NCBI GenBank assembly: GCA_022036555.1
Contig: CM039129.1
Location: 38,098,051 to 38,162,050, forward strand
Direction: 5' to 3'
DNA length: 64,000 bases
Source: Microstegium vimineum
Lineage: Eukaryota; Streptophyta; Magnoliopsida; Poales; Poaceae
Shown piece after piece: positions 34,965 through 46,559 of the stretch. Position 1 is the first letter of the stretch; every line of letters begins with the position of its first letter. A program made the translations under genes and the position numbers. The notes beneath the pieces were generated by a model that ran no database searches, was not told the origin of the DNA, and saw nothing but the letters and a program-made list of their open reading frames with translations.

Positions 34965-36690
34965 ATGGCTAGAGGGGGGGGGGTGAATAGCCTAATAAAA
35001 TTCTACAAATCACTAGAGCAAAAGGTTAGATAATACTTAAGCGAAGCTTTTTGCTCTAGCTCTACTTGGGGTGCAAAGCCACCTATCCAATGCAATTCTA
35101 GTCAACTAAGTGCTTGTCAATCAATAGCAAGAACCTAAAGCACTTAGCACAAGCTCGCAAGAACAACTACTAAAAAAGCTAACTAGCAAGCTAACTAGAC
35201 AAGATATGAAATAGTAAATACAAGATAGGAGGTGATTGCAATACCGATGCCTTGTGATGGATGGATGTCAATAGGATGAACCAATCACAATGAATACCGA
35301 AGAGTAGCCGGGAGACAAGATGACAATCGATTTTTCTCCCGAGGTTCACTTGGTTGCCACCAAGCTAGTCCCCGTTGTGTCGACTACTCAAGTGGTGATT
35401 CGGTGGCTAATAGGCAATGACAAGCCTAGCCCACTAACTCGGGTGCCACAAGAATGCACCCAAATGAGAGTAACTCAATGACACGAGCAATCCACTAGAG
35501 TTACCCTTTGGCTCTCCGCCGAGGTGGGTACAAGCCCTCTCACAATCACCGAAGTCGGCCGCAAACAATCACCAATTGCGCCGAAGCTTCTCCACAATCG
35601 CCAAGCCGTCTAGGTGTTGGCAAACACCAAGAATAACAAGAAACCACGCAGCGATGACGATGACCAAGTGCCACTAAGATGCAATGCAATGATCAATGCA
35701 CTTGTATCACTCAAACTCTCACAAATATGCAACAAGAGTGAAGAGAGTGAGTTGGGGGCTATCTCAAGCAAGCACAAGTATATCAAATGAATGGGAGGTG
35801 CAAGAGAGAGCCCAAGGGGCCGGCCAAAACATATAAATAGCCACCACCATGGAACTAGCCGTTTTGCCCCTTTTTCTCAGCTGTCTGCCTCAGTCCGGAC
35901 GCAGTATGCATGGGGGGTCCGGACCATCGTGTCTGCGTCCGGACCCTCTGCCGATTTGAATCCTGCCGTTGGCGCCCTTCCTGGCCTTGACGTGCCACCT
36001 CCGGACCCTGTGAACAGTGGCATCCGGTGCCTCTGTTTTCTGCGTCCGGACTCGGTCCAGAGTGGTTCCAGAGAGCTCCTCAGCTCCGGACCTGCGTCCG
36101 CCTTCAGCGTCCGGATAATTACACCAGAGGAGTCCAGAGAGCTCCAACCTCCGGACGCTGCGTCCGGAGGCTTGCGTCCGGACGATGATCTGCGTCCGGT
36201 TCCTCTGTCCAGTGAGGCGGAGGCTAGGGTATGCCTCCGGTCGCATGACCAATGGTTCGGACCGCATTTTGCTTGCGTCTGGACCCTGCGTCCGGAGTGC
36301 TTCTGAGTGCCAATCCGAGCTGCCTCTTCTTCTCCATGCTTCCATGTGCTAACACCAAGTGTTCTAACCACTTAAGCCCTGTGTTAGCCTTTTATAAATA
36401 TAGTTCATGGATTTTAGTTCATGTTTGTGTCACTTAGGTTTGTTTTATATGGATATGCAATGCAAACCTAGTGGCACATGATAACCGCAATCGACACGAG
36501 TTTTCCCTTCTTGATAGTACGGCTATCTATCCTAAGTGTGATCACACTCTGTATAGTGTCTTGATCACTAAACCAAAAAATGGCCCTATGGATATGCCTT
36601 TGCCTTGGGTCCATTTTGTTTTTCTCTTTCTTATTTTCCTTAGTCCATGGAGCACTTGATTCACCATGATCATCCATCTAGCTCCATGTT
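34952..36690. mobile_element. Unclassified repeat inserted into copia pol
   Basis: It starts near ggtcctagatggctagaggg, with a run of G (about 34972-34983), then gtgaatagcctaataaaatt. It runs to about 36684, where ccatctagctcc is a 10/12 inverted match to the start (ggtcctagatgg). That suggests short imperfect terminal inverted repeats, but no target-site duplication was found and copia does not resume beyond it. The opposing open frames at 35791-36371 come from the CG-rich TCCGGA array and are not convincing genes. Class unknown. Confidence 0.45.
35885..36305. repeat. Dense TCCGGA-motif array
   Basis: About a dozen copies of TCCGGA or one-base variants in 420 bp, most within TGCGTCCGGAC or CCTCCGGAC contexts. 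The motif is palindromic and CpG-rich. Spacing is irregular, so it is a dispersed-motif cluster and not a simple tandem repeat. Confidence 0.8.
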
Positions 36691-37547
36691 CTAAGGTAGA
36701 GTTATCGCTAGTTAAACCATGTTAGGGGTTTTAGTTAAACCATGATTCACCATTTTGTTTTTCTCAACTTGCATGGTCTTCTTTTCTCTCACATTAAACC
36801 ATGTTAGGGGTTTTAGTTATTTATAACATATGTTTTTCCTTAAGATTATACCATTTTTCTCCTAACAATTCGAGCAGGATTATTAGATGTAGGCTCCATT
36901 AAATGGCGAACGCAAACAATTTTCAGACGTACCTTTTTGGAAAAACAATCCCACCGCTTTCCCTTTTTTGGCAACTACTCAACCAAAAGATAACAACAAA
37001 TTACACTCGCGCGCAACATTACCTAATACCATGTCCCCCCCTCCTTTTTCAGGAGGCACCGATGACATAAAAAAGGGAAACATTTATTTAAAAATGCTAT
37101 AACTTTTATGTATTCATTTTTAATTTCGTCTGCACCGTTGTCTTTTACCCGACGAGGCTAACAAAACTAGCCCCACTTGCATATGTTTCCAAGATTTTTT
37201 TTCTAATATCAATTTATGTATATTAACTTATAACATATAACTTATACCATAAAACTCATAAGATATAATTTATAGCATAACTGATCTCAGCTTTTGGAAC
37301 ATAAAAGTTAGAAAACACAATCTATGTACAAAAGTTATTAAACATAAAGGAACAATTAACTTATAACTTATGTCAAAATATGAAAACACATAAGTTATTA
37401 AACACAAAGGAATGAATTAACTTATAACTTATCCTAAAAGACATAACTTATGTACAAAAGTTATCAAAATGAACATAAGTTATTCACACAACTTTGTGTA
37501 CAAATTATTTCATACAACTTGTGTACATAAGTTGTAAGTTATAAGTT
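36691..37547. other. A/T-rich intergenic sequence
   Basis: No gene is seen. 36715-36815 has three copies of a gttaaaccatgttaggggttttag-like phrase. 37200-37560 is packed with short direct and inverted copies of ataagttat / ataacttat. A 33-bp stretch at about 36848-36880 repeats one at 30375-30407. Confidence 0.5.
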
Positions 37548-37564
37548 AATATATATAAGTTGGT

Positions 37565-37805
37565 GGAAGACTAGGTGGAAGCGGGTTTCTTGTCGTTGTC
37601 TGGGCCTTTGGCGGGTTGGCGGCTAGGCTAGGCGCTCATGTTCTTTCTGGTCGTTCTTCTGTTCTTGTCCCCTGCATCTCTCAGCTCTAGTAGTTGTATT
37701 GTTTGGGCCTATGCAGGCTTCTCGCCGGCATCTTGTTTGACTTTGCTGTAACACGTTGTTACATTCCCTCTTAATGAAAAACGAGTTAATCACCGGATCG
37801 AGAAA
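37565..37805 (+). mobile_element. Short retroposon (truncated LINE or SINE) with 17-bp TSD
   Basis: A 241-bp insert flanked by a perfect 17-bp duplication, aatatatataagttggt (37548-37564 and 37806-37822). It ends in a short A-run (gagaaa). The end ttccctcttaatgaaaaacg resembles 3' ends of grass LINEs. The frames inside it are too short to be coding. Confidence 0.75.
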
Positions 37806-37822
37806 AATATATATAAGTTGGT

Positions 37823-38600
37823 ATTGGGAAAAAAATTCTTCGAAACACATGCAAGTGGGGGCTTAGTTTTTTTTCGCCTCATCGCGTAGAATATATCGGT
37901 GTAGACAAAATTTAAAATAAATACTCTATTTAGAAGTTATACCAATTTAAAAATTATATATATTTCATATACTGTGTAATTCTCAAAAAAAATTATATAT
38001 GTCTCCTGCTCAACTTACATTTCGTTCTTTCAATGAATCATAAGCAAGTGAATAAAAAAAATTGATCTTGGCTTTCCAATGTTAGTTGATGGTACCTGAT
38101 GCTAACCAAATGGCAGAAGCAATATATGAACCTTGGCCTGAACTAAACAACTGAATAAAAATGAAGTCAGTTGCTTCTCAACTGAACGAGGGAAGACAGT
38201 TCATCGGCTATGAATATCACATACAACTGAATTAACATGAAGTATCAGCTTCCCAAATCAAGCCAAAATATACTGCAGATACTCAATAATATTTGAGTAT
38301 ACGAAATCAAACGGCACACAAATCTTGACATAAAAGCACAAGTGAATGAGCACATAAACTTTACGGAGACTAGGTTACTGGATAACTTTAGTGTCTCTTC
38401 TGATTAGGCTAGGAGGCACAAGTTGAATGAGCACAAGTTGAAATACACTGCATGCGCACAAAAATTTGAAACCCATTCATCTCACCCGTACTATGATCAA
38501 TTAATGAGATTGGCCTAGAAGGCTTGAGCAGTTTATCAAGGATCATCAGTGGTAGCCTCTGGCCGGTGCCCATTTGTTGAAATCACATGCACTAAATAAG
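37823..38600. other. Non-coding flank shared with 50215-50690
   Basis: From about 38015 onward the sequence matches segments near 39390 and 50215 (for example cagttcatcggctat, tgaatcataagcaa). It is the upstream part of a duplicated non-coding unit that leads into unit 2. No gene is seen. Confidence 0.5.
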
Positions 38601-38654
38601 CTGATGCAAATCAAATGGTAGTACCTACATTTATTGCCTTCTCTTTTGTTACTC

Positions 38655-38870
38655 CATAAATAAAGGAGCACTAGAGAATTTGAAGGGGCACAATATACAT
38701 GGGAGAGATTGCCGTTTTGGTTTTGGTGAAAAGAGAGATGAGGTGTTCGCCAAGGCAATTGCTCTGTAGTTCTAGGCTTGGAAGGAGTCAGGAGGGCTCT
38801 TCACAGTCTATAGCTAAAGACTTGCGGTGGCTTACCAGTGGTATTCACCAAGTGCACATCTAGATAGTTG
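38655..38870 (+). ncRNA. Putative 21-PHAS-like precursor, unit 2 (type I)
   Basis: TATA-type CATAAATA is at 38655-38662 and the miR2118-complementary stretch at 38773-38794 (TAGGCTTGGAAGGAGTCAGG plus ag). CTGATGCAAATCAAATG is at 38601-38617. Compared with unit 9, the site carries GAGTC for GCATC, which adds mismatches opposite the miRNA centre. It is closest to unit 8 and both sit in the same duplicated block. The role is inferred. Confidence 0.4.
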
Positions 38871-39986
38871 GGACGCCTCCATCCTCTTCAGTCTGCACAT
38901 ACGTATGAAGCTTTTGTTGAGATTTGACCTGAAGGTGGTTGGTGGGTGGTGGCTAGTGGAATACTGGCAAGGCATAGGGCAGAGCGGGCAGAAACGACGT
39001 GTAAATGAGGTTGGGCTTGTCAACCAACGCATCGTAGGGCAATATGCCATACGAGAGGCCGGTCCATCAGAGCCTGCCAGCTTGAGAAAGCATATTGGCA
39101 TTATAAAAAGGGATTAGATTGAATGACTGCTCAATTGCTTGCATAAACAGTTACACCAATCTAATATACTACTGAGATCATATATAGCAGTAGTTTGCAC
39201 TAATGTGACGATGGACTGGAGCTACAACTATGATCTGTCAAATGAACCTTTATGGGTTATAGTGAGATCAGTATGCACACATTCAGCAAGTCAATGCATA
39301 TGTTTACATGTTTTACAACTTGTTGGATCAAAGTGATACAACCCTATAGTGGATGTAACTTACTCTTTATAGTTTGTACATTTCATCTTTCAATGAATCA
39401 TAAGCAACTCAATAAACATAATTTGATCTTATCTTTCCAAGCTTGGTTGATAGTACCTGATGCTACCAAATGGCAGAATCATCATATGACCCATTTCCCT
39501 GAACTAAACAACTGAATACACAAACATTAAGCGTTGGGTACTCCTAATTGAACAAATATCATACAGTGGTAGGTGTTACACACTGAACTTGACCGTAACT
39601 AGGTACTAGGAGGCATCGGCAATTCCAAATGCACTTCAAGAGCAGAAAATATTTGAAACTCTTGATTGTAACTAGATATTGGATCTTACAAAGACTTCGG
39701 TCTTCTTCAGTCCATCTTAACTTATTCATCTCACAGCTACCATGCTGGATGCGATTTGCTTAGAGTTATCCTTCAGTGCTGGATGACATTGGCATATAAA
39801 GCTAGCTTGACCATCTCTAGCTCTGTAGACATAAATACCCAACTAAGTGAGCAGTTTATCATTGAAAATTAGCTGTGGCCTCTAGTGAGTGCGCAATCAA
39901 TGAAATTACAAGCACTGAAACCTGATGCAAATCAAATGCTAGTACTTACCTACAATTCTTGTGTGATAGTGCCCTCTCTTGTGCTC

Positions 39987-40200
39987 CATAAATAAAGGAG
40001 TACAACAACAGTTGAAGCAGCACGACACTATGTTGCAGCATGAGAGATGGCCATTTTTCTTTGTTGAAAAGAGAGACGAGATGTTCCCCAAGCCAATTGC
40101 TTTGTAGTTGTAGGCTTGGAAGGCGTCAGGGCTCTTTGCACTATGTGGCTGAAAGGCTGGAAGGTCCATGTAAATTTTGGCTTCCAAGGCACTAGAAGCT
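39987..40200 (+). ncRNA. Putative 21-PHAS-like precursor, unit 3 (type I)
   Basis: CATAAATA is at 39987-39994, the site at 40111-40132 (TAGGCTTGGAAGGCGTCAGG plus gc) and CTGATGCAAATCAAATG at 39922-39938. Four bases (gagg) present in units 2, 4, 8 and 9 just after the site are missing. GGCTTCCAAGGC at about 40181-40192 can pair back with GGCTTGGAAGGC in the site. Confidence 0.42.
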
Positions 40201-40617
40201 CTCGTTTCAATATTTTTTTGGCACGAGGCAGGCTGCATTTCCACTGTTATCAAATGGGGTACAGATTTGCAGAAAGTTCAGGGGAAACAACAAAAGGAGA
40301 CGGGAAACAACTCATTCATCTCACCCCTACCATGCTGGATGAGATTTGTTCAGAGTTATCACTAAACTTATCCCAGCCCTACCATGCTCAATAATATTGG
40401 CCTATAGAAGGCTTCAGCATCTCTCAACTCTGAAGAAACTAAAGTACCCAACTGAATAAGCAGTTTATCATGGAACATCAGTGGTGGCCTCTGGTGAATG
40501 CCCATTCAATAAGATTACATGCACTAAATAACCTGATGCAAATCAAATGACAAATGGTAGTACCTACCTACAATTCTTGTGTGGTTTATATAGTGCCGTG
40601 TCTTTTTACTACTCCAT

Positions 40618-40860
40618 GATAAATAAAGGAGCACTGCAGCAGTTGAAGGAGCACGGCACACATGGAAGAGCACATGGGAGAGAGGACCATTTTGTTTCCG
40701 GTGAAGAGAGAGAGGTGTATATATGTCTGCCGAGGCAGTTGCTCTGTAGTTGTAGTAGGCTTGGAAGGCGTCAGGAGGGCTCTTCACACTCTCCGGGTGA
40801 CCATTTGCGGTGGCTTACCAGTGGCATTCACAGTCCTGACAGTTGCGTTGAGGATATATA
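40618..40860 (+). ncRNA. Putative 21-PHAS-like precursor, unit 4 (type I)
   Basis: GATAAATA is at 40618-40625, the site at 40756-40777 (TAGGCTTGGAAGGCGTCAGG plus ag) and CTGATGCAAATCAAATG at 40533-40549. It lies only 650 bp after unit 3, a clear local tandem duplication. Similarity to units 2 and 8 continues past the site (ggtggcttaccagtgg...attcac). Open frames across it are not conserved between units. Confidence 0.45.
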
Positions 40861-41140
40861 GTTTCGATGTTGTAAACTGCATGCCAAACGCGCAGTGAGC
40901 GTGGTGACCGCGCTCCTCCACAGTCGGTGGCATGAATCAAGCGCATGGTGTCCCATATATGGTGTCCCAGTGAGGACGGTACCTACCTTATTTTTTTCTT
41001 TCACAAACTCTCTTCTATATATATATAGGACCAACTGCCACATTTATCTAGCCACTTGACTGGGCAGAACAACAAACATATTACATGATGCAGTGCAGCA
41101 GTGGTAGTCTAAGGTAGTGACGACGTCAGATCCTAATATT

Positions 41141-41307
41141 TTTTTTTGAACATAACGCTGAGTCTATTTATTCATGCACAGAAGGTTTAGCAAGATCGCG
41201 AACCAAAATATCCAATACAAAGCTAGGGAGGATCAAGCCAAACATGAGGATGATCCGGGTCCCAACCAAGACTCAAACGAGCTAATTCATGCACACTCCT
41301 ATTACAC
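41141..41307 (-). mobile_element. 5'-truncated LINE, minus strand
   Basis: A 167-bp insert flanked by a 12-bp duplication with one difference (gatcctaatatt at 41129-41140, gatcctgatatt at 41308-41319). It begins with a T-run, the poly(A) tail of a minus-strand copy. On that strand a short stretch reads SVHELARLSLG, similar to the RNase H end of plant LINEs (N-R-x-A-H-E-L-A). Confidence 0.7.
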
Positions 41308-41319
41308 GATCCTGATATT

Positions 41320-43095
41320 GGCTCCATGTCATACTTCATAGGTGGCAGCAGGCTAGCTCATCTCATCTTATCACTTATGATCGATGACCAACCGTACGTA
41401 TGTATAGGAATCAATACTGGAAACTCGAAGAGCCCTGTGGTGACGATTTTTTGTGTGCATTTTTTTCGATACACACAGAGGCTGAAGATCATAGTTCAGT
41501 AGTGTCATCAATGGTTGCTTCTGGATGGACGACCAATGCAACCACTAGCAGGACTAATACTCAGGCACTGTTGAACTATGATATGAATCAATGCTTTAGA
41601 GAAAAAGAATTTTTATAGGTATCATAGTTAGTTAGTATAAACTATTGATGTTATTAGTTAGTTATTAAAATATCTATATTTGTCTTAATAAAAATTATAT
41701 GTATTTAAAATATCACATTATGGACGTTCACGATTTAGTTAATAAAATATTAGATGAGTTGGATCTTATTAATCACGTCACTTGGTAATAAATTATTAAA
41801 AATATCATATCTATAGTAACAATGCACATACTTAGTTAATAGAGTATCTGTATTAATGAAACAAAATGTATGTATTAACTAATCAGGTTTCCTGGGCTGT
41901 TTGGCAGGGTTCCGTGGAGCACTGGCCGCCAAACGTATTTTTAGCGATAAATGATTCTTTACTGATTCTATATAGTGATCCTCTGAAATAAACTAAGAGA
42001 TTGAGAGCTAAAAAAGTAGCTTCACCTGACAATCAAAGAGAATCATTTTCAGCTATATAATCACTTCACCGGTAAACCAGGGAGCACAACTAGAGAAGGG
42101 AGCACAACTCTACCAAAGACTTATGGCTGAACTAAATTGTCTGCCCCAATAATCAAAGAAAAGATGTTGAATACTCTCCTACCAGTTTCTCTTAGCAAAA
42201 TTATTTTTAGTTTACTATCACACCTTTTTTGAGGAACCAGATAGAGACTTTGCATTTTGATGGTACCCTAACCCGCTAGATTTCATGTGGGAAGTTGGTG
42301 CCTGTATTATTAGTCAAGAACTTTTAAATAAAGCTAATTGAGTAGGAACCATTTGTAAATATAGCCATGTCTCTCTACCTAATTATAAATTGACATTCAC
42401 AATACGTGTCTCTGCTTAGATTTTTACTCTTCCAACTGCTTAGATTTTTATTAATTCTTTCTTCAGTGACCTCCAATCTTTATTATTAAGTTTTCTAAAC
42501 TGCATAGATAAAACTAAATACCTGAAAGGATAAGATATTTCTTTACAACCAAAAAGATATGAATATTGAGATTCACATTCTTTTGCCTTTCCAAAGCAAA
42601 AGATCTCACTCATATGAAAATTTATCTTTAATTAATCAGATAATTATTCAAAAGTAGATGGAAGCACCGAGAAATTAAACACATGCATGTAACCAGTCAG
42701 CCAGCGGCCGGGAGCTACTTAATTTCTTAAATAAAAAGGTATAAAGTTGCTAATTTTGTAATCTAGATCTTGGTATGGGGTAGTGCAAACAAATTAAGCC
42801 GCCGATAAGGTACTACATGATCGGATGACATGCAATCTATTTATCTAATTTTGGTGGCAGAGGAGAGATGTTCAAACGTATCACCTAACCAGTCATGCAT
42901 TTATCATTTATCAGCTCATTATATTACATGTTAATGTAGCGGTACATGTATATAATATATTGGAACTGCACATAGAGCCGTAGAGGCTGCTTTTTTTAGA
43001 TAATGGAAAATTTCCGGCTTCAGCCCTGCTATATAGTCGTTGTTTGGGAAATATATAATTGTAACACCTCACCGGCACAGTTATACATATATACT
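41320..43095. other. A/T-rich intergenic sequence
   Basis: No gene was recognised. 41890-42120 resembles a short transposon relic (gggctgtttggcagggttccgtggagcac). From about 42640 the sequence becomes similar to upstream flanks of units 6, 7, 10 and 11 (tcaaacgtatcacctaacc, ttatcatttatcagctcat). Confidence 0.4.
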
Positions 43096-43300
43096 AACTT
43101 TGGTTCATAGAAACAAAGTAGTATGTAATAAGGCTGGGGGAGATGATCGAGTGGTTTATGAAGTCTGCGCCAAGTGTGTGTTTTTGCTCCAATAGGATTA
43201 GGAGACATCGGGAGCTCCAGCATAACAATGTATATCAATTTCCTGAGAACCCATGTCTATAGAATAGCAGAGATGCCAACACAAGTTGCATGAGTATCCA
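43096..43300 (+). ncRNA. Putative 21-PHAS-like precursor, unit 5 (type II)
   Basis: Type-II unit: ggttcatagaaac occupies the place of the TATA box of its relatives (ggtccataaaa) but is degraded. The miR2118-complementary stretch is 43193-43214 (TAGGATTAGGAGACATCGGG plus ag). The following gctccagcataac is shared with unit 6. The promoter may be inactive. The segment cccatgtct (about 43250-43258) can pair weakly with agacatcggg. Confidence 0.35.
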
Positions 43301-43838
43301 TTTGGACTACCATAAACCTCATCGTTTCCAACTTCGCCGTAGACCAGATACGATAGATGTATGTGTGCCTCTGTTCCCACCATTGTCAACATCGTTTTAC
43401 AGGAGATGGATAAAGAGTGTGTCACGAATGAAGAGCGGGTGGATTCAATATGAATATTGTTTTAAGTAGGAGAGATACCAATATTGACCCTCTTCCCATG
43501 AGAGATACCGATATGGATTCAATATGAATGTTTTAACCTAATGTCCACAGATAATATTGACCCTCTTCCCATGTCTAGCTGTGGAAATTCGAGGAGTCGT
43601 CTACCAATAAACTTTCAGCCAGCTGCTGGTTCATCATAATTTCCACTATTGTTAGTACTGTGTACTGCCATTTTCATTGCGTCAGAAGCCTGTAACAAGT
43701 TAGCAAAGCGGCATCAGACACTCACAGACCATGAAGAAAGTGTATATAGAATGTTGGGCGATATAGGTCGTGATGCAGCGAAAAGAGCTGCAACTTCTCT
43801 GTAGCCTATCACACACTTGTTGAATGTGTTTAGTAACT
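43301..43838. other. Non-coding sequence between units 5 and 6
   Basis: No gene is seen. A phrase around ccgatatggattcaatatgaat / accaatattgaccctcttcccatg is duplicated at 43445-43500 and 43510-43580. Confidence 0.4.
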
Positions 43839-43852
43839 AGCTTTTGAGGCTT

Positions 43853-44324
43853 TTTTTTAGAAAGGCGACAAGGGATTTGCCAGATTTTTATTAGACAAGA
43901 GAAAGAGAAAAAAAACGCATAAACGACTTACAAGAAAACTACTAGAGCCAAAACATACTCACTGCTCTGGCCCGAAGACCCGGAGCCTGACAAACTACTC
44001 TCTTGATAGACAACTTGAAAACTAACAACAACTACTGAAACTACAGAGGAACAAGGAGAAGACCCTACTCTATTAGCGCTAACTAAATGACCCCCAGAAG
44101 CACCACTAACATAACTATCTTGATGAGGTGTTGCATTGAATTGGGTGTATTTGCCAACTGATCGATATTGCACTCTTCCTTGCATATGTTCTGAAACGTT
44201 CTTATGTTCCATTCGTTCTTTATATTCCACCAAACATAAATAATAGTACTGTTAAAACTCTTTCTTTGATCTTTGTCAATTTTGGCTCTGCACTTACGCC
44301 AGTAAGTATGCAGGGATCCCACCA
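43853..44324 (-). mobile_element. 5'-truncated LINE (ORF2 end), minus strand
   Basis: A 472-bp insert flanked by a perfect 14-bp duplication, agcttttgaggctt (43839-43852 and 44325-44338). It has a T-run at the left end, the tail of a minus-strand copy. The minus strand encodes a piece like the C-terminus of plant LINE ORF2 (IIYVWWNIKNEWNIRTFQN, related to the WWNIWKERN motif). The frame is broken soon after. Confidence 0.8.
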
Positions 44325-44338
44325 AGCTTTTGAGGCTT

Positions 44339-45003
44339 CGAATATTACTCCAGTTCCATTTTCCACTGTATAACTGCTGATGGCCGGAGGTGCTTTCAAT
44401 TCTTAAAAGGAATAAATGTGGGGTTTGGTTGCTGAAATGGTAATGAAAACACAAAGGGAACATAATTGCATGAGAAGCCGACGAGTCAGTATTTGATTAT
44501 GTGTGGGCCGGAGCTGTATCAGCTTTGTACAGTATGGTGACAGTTAACGGCAGGACTCCATTCCTTGAGGCCGGAAACAAACGCTTCGGTTATTAAACAA
44601 GGCAATCTGTTACCTGCAGTCATCAAATCATGTCGTCAACCAAACGCTTCGGTTGCTAATTTTACAATCCTGTTCTTGGTATATATGAGGCCGATCCAAA
44701 TAATTAAGTTCCATAATCCAAATAAGCTAGCTCCATAAGTTTTTTTGCTACTATGGTGCAACCCAATAGGATGGGGCAGATCGAGGAGAAAATAGATGTT
44801 GAAACTTTTTATGTAACTATTCATTTATTATTTGTGCATCCAAACCAACGTCCTGCATAACTGAATGTTATCAGCTCACATAACATCTTCATTTAGTGGT
44901 GGACGCGTGCATTTAATGAATTGCATTGGAACTGCAGATGCTGCTTTGCTCGCATGGAATATAATTTAGTATCCTCACCGGCATAGTCATACTACATTTG
45001 GTC
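44339..45003. other. Non-coding sequence upstream of unit 6
   Basis: No gene is seen. Sequence from about 44830 is similar to the regions before units 7, 10 and 11 (ccaaaccaacgt, tatcagctcacat, ttgcattggaactgcagatgctg). Confidence 0.45.
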
Positions 45004-45200
45004 CATAAAAACAATGTATGTTGGGCTGAGCAAGATGATCGAGTGCTTCAATTCATGAAGTATATGCGCCAACGGTGATTGCTGCAATAGGCTTAGGAGA
45101 CTTCGGGAGCTCCAGCACCACGATGTGAATCTAGGCACGCATTCTTTGTAAAAATTGCAAATTTAGCTCATGGATTTGAATGCGACAGTTATAAGAAACT
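45004..45200 (+). ncRNA. Putative 21-PHAS-like precursor, unit 6 (type II)
   Basis: CATAAAAA is at 45004-45011 and the miR2118-complementary stretch at 45088-45109 (TAGGCTTAGGAGACTTCGGG plus ag). The distance is 84 bp, the shortest of the set. The site departs from the miRNA complement at several positions, including the centre (GACTTC for GGCATC). It shares gctccagcaccac downstream with unit 5. Confidence 0.38.
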
Positions 45201-46179
45201 TTAGGTAGCAATCTATGAACCGTCTCTCTTTAACATCATAAAATAAAATGATTTGACAATATTTGGAGTTGACGGTGAGTTGTTTTATTCGTGTATTTTG
45301 TTACTCTTGGCTGGACTTCTTACATCCTCTACCAAAGAATTTTTATTAAGCACGCTGGATAATGTTTGTTCGATAATGTCCAATTTCATTTCAACACCAA
45401 GCATGTTCGAAGTTCCAACCCTAGCAACAGCAGAGAAACATATATATGTTCATAACCAGTTAGTCAATTGACAGTTTTTTTTTCTTTTTTTTTGCAAAAA
45501 CAGTTGTTACTAACACAGATCATGAAGAGGTGACAATGTGCAATACAAACAGCAATTCAGGTGTCCTACCTGCAGTGCACCCCTCATATGCTTGGTTGAC
45601 TGCTTCTAACATAACTGTTCAAAGCATCGGTAAAATTGTTGTTCATGAATAAGACGTATGGGAACGTTGGAAAAAGCGATTCATGGTCTCACGGACTCCT
45701 GGTGTAGTGAAATTGTGAAAATATGGGTGACTTGGTTGAGTCTATTATACTTCTTTGAACATGTTTATAGAGTAGAGTAACCTTTTATGCTTCCTATATC
45801 AACCCGGCCCACTTCCATTTTTCTTATAATTTTCTAATATGGCAGCAGGCGGAGATTTTTTAATGGAACTAAAAACTGCTAATTATACCATCCATTAATT
45901 ACTTGGTATGGCCTACTGCAAATAAGGCCGTTCCGAATAAATATATTAATCTTAAACAGCTAATAAGGTGCTATACATGACACGATGCCAATTTAATTGG
46001 TTGCAAACTGTTTGAAATGTTCAGACGTCTCACCAAACTTATCATTTAATTGCATATCCAAACCAACGTTCTCCGTAGCTGAATGTGAGCAGCTCTTACT
46101 GTGCCAGCTGGAGCTGCAAGATGATGCTATACTTCCGTGGAGAGTACGTATATATAGTTTGCACAACCTCATCGGCCGG
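45201..46179. other. Non-coding sequence between units 6 and 7
   Basis: No gene is seen. 46010-46170 repeats the type-II upstream flank (atgttcagacgtctcaccaaacttatca, gtagctgaatgtgagcagctc). Confidence 0.4.
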
Positions 46180-46370
46180 CACATTCATATCTTTGCTCCG
46201 AAGCATGTTAGTATCTTAGAGAGATGATCATGTGGATCATGGAAGTCCGGGACAATGGGTTTGCTACAATGGGCACAGTAGACATTGGGAACCTCAGCAT
46301 CACGAATTTTCTTTGAGCAGGCAATCGCAGCAGTCCTGCTCCTGCTTGGCTTGACGTTTGCTCCGCCATA
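46180..46370 (+). ncRNA. Putative 21-PHAS-like precursor, unit 7 (type II, decayed)
   Basis: The site-like stretch is 46270-46291 (TGGGCACAGTAGACATTGGG plus aa), compatible with TTCCCAATG-type miR2118 members but with more changes toward its 5' end. No clear TATA box is seen at the expected place (tctttgctccgaagcatg). Downstream aatcgcagcagtcctgctcc is shared with unit 10. Probably a relic. Confidence 0.28.
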
Positions 46371-46559
46371 GTGGTTGCATTGACAACTTGTTGGAGTTTA
46401 ACTTGTCCAAATAAGTGTAATTTGACATTGCGGCGTTTCGCTAGCTAGGTTTCTTAAAGAGCAATTTTGCTGAGCTACATTCTTTAGATGGAGATAGGAT
46501 CTAAGAATTTCATTGTCAAAGTCTTTATAATGAAAAAAAATGTGAAACATGACACATAC

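Noticed and set aside
35791..36371. Opposing open frames of 151-171 codons
   Set aside because: They overlap on three frames and both strands across the CG-rich TCCGGA array. That composition suppresses stops, and no domain is visible.
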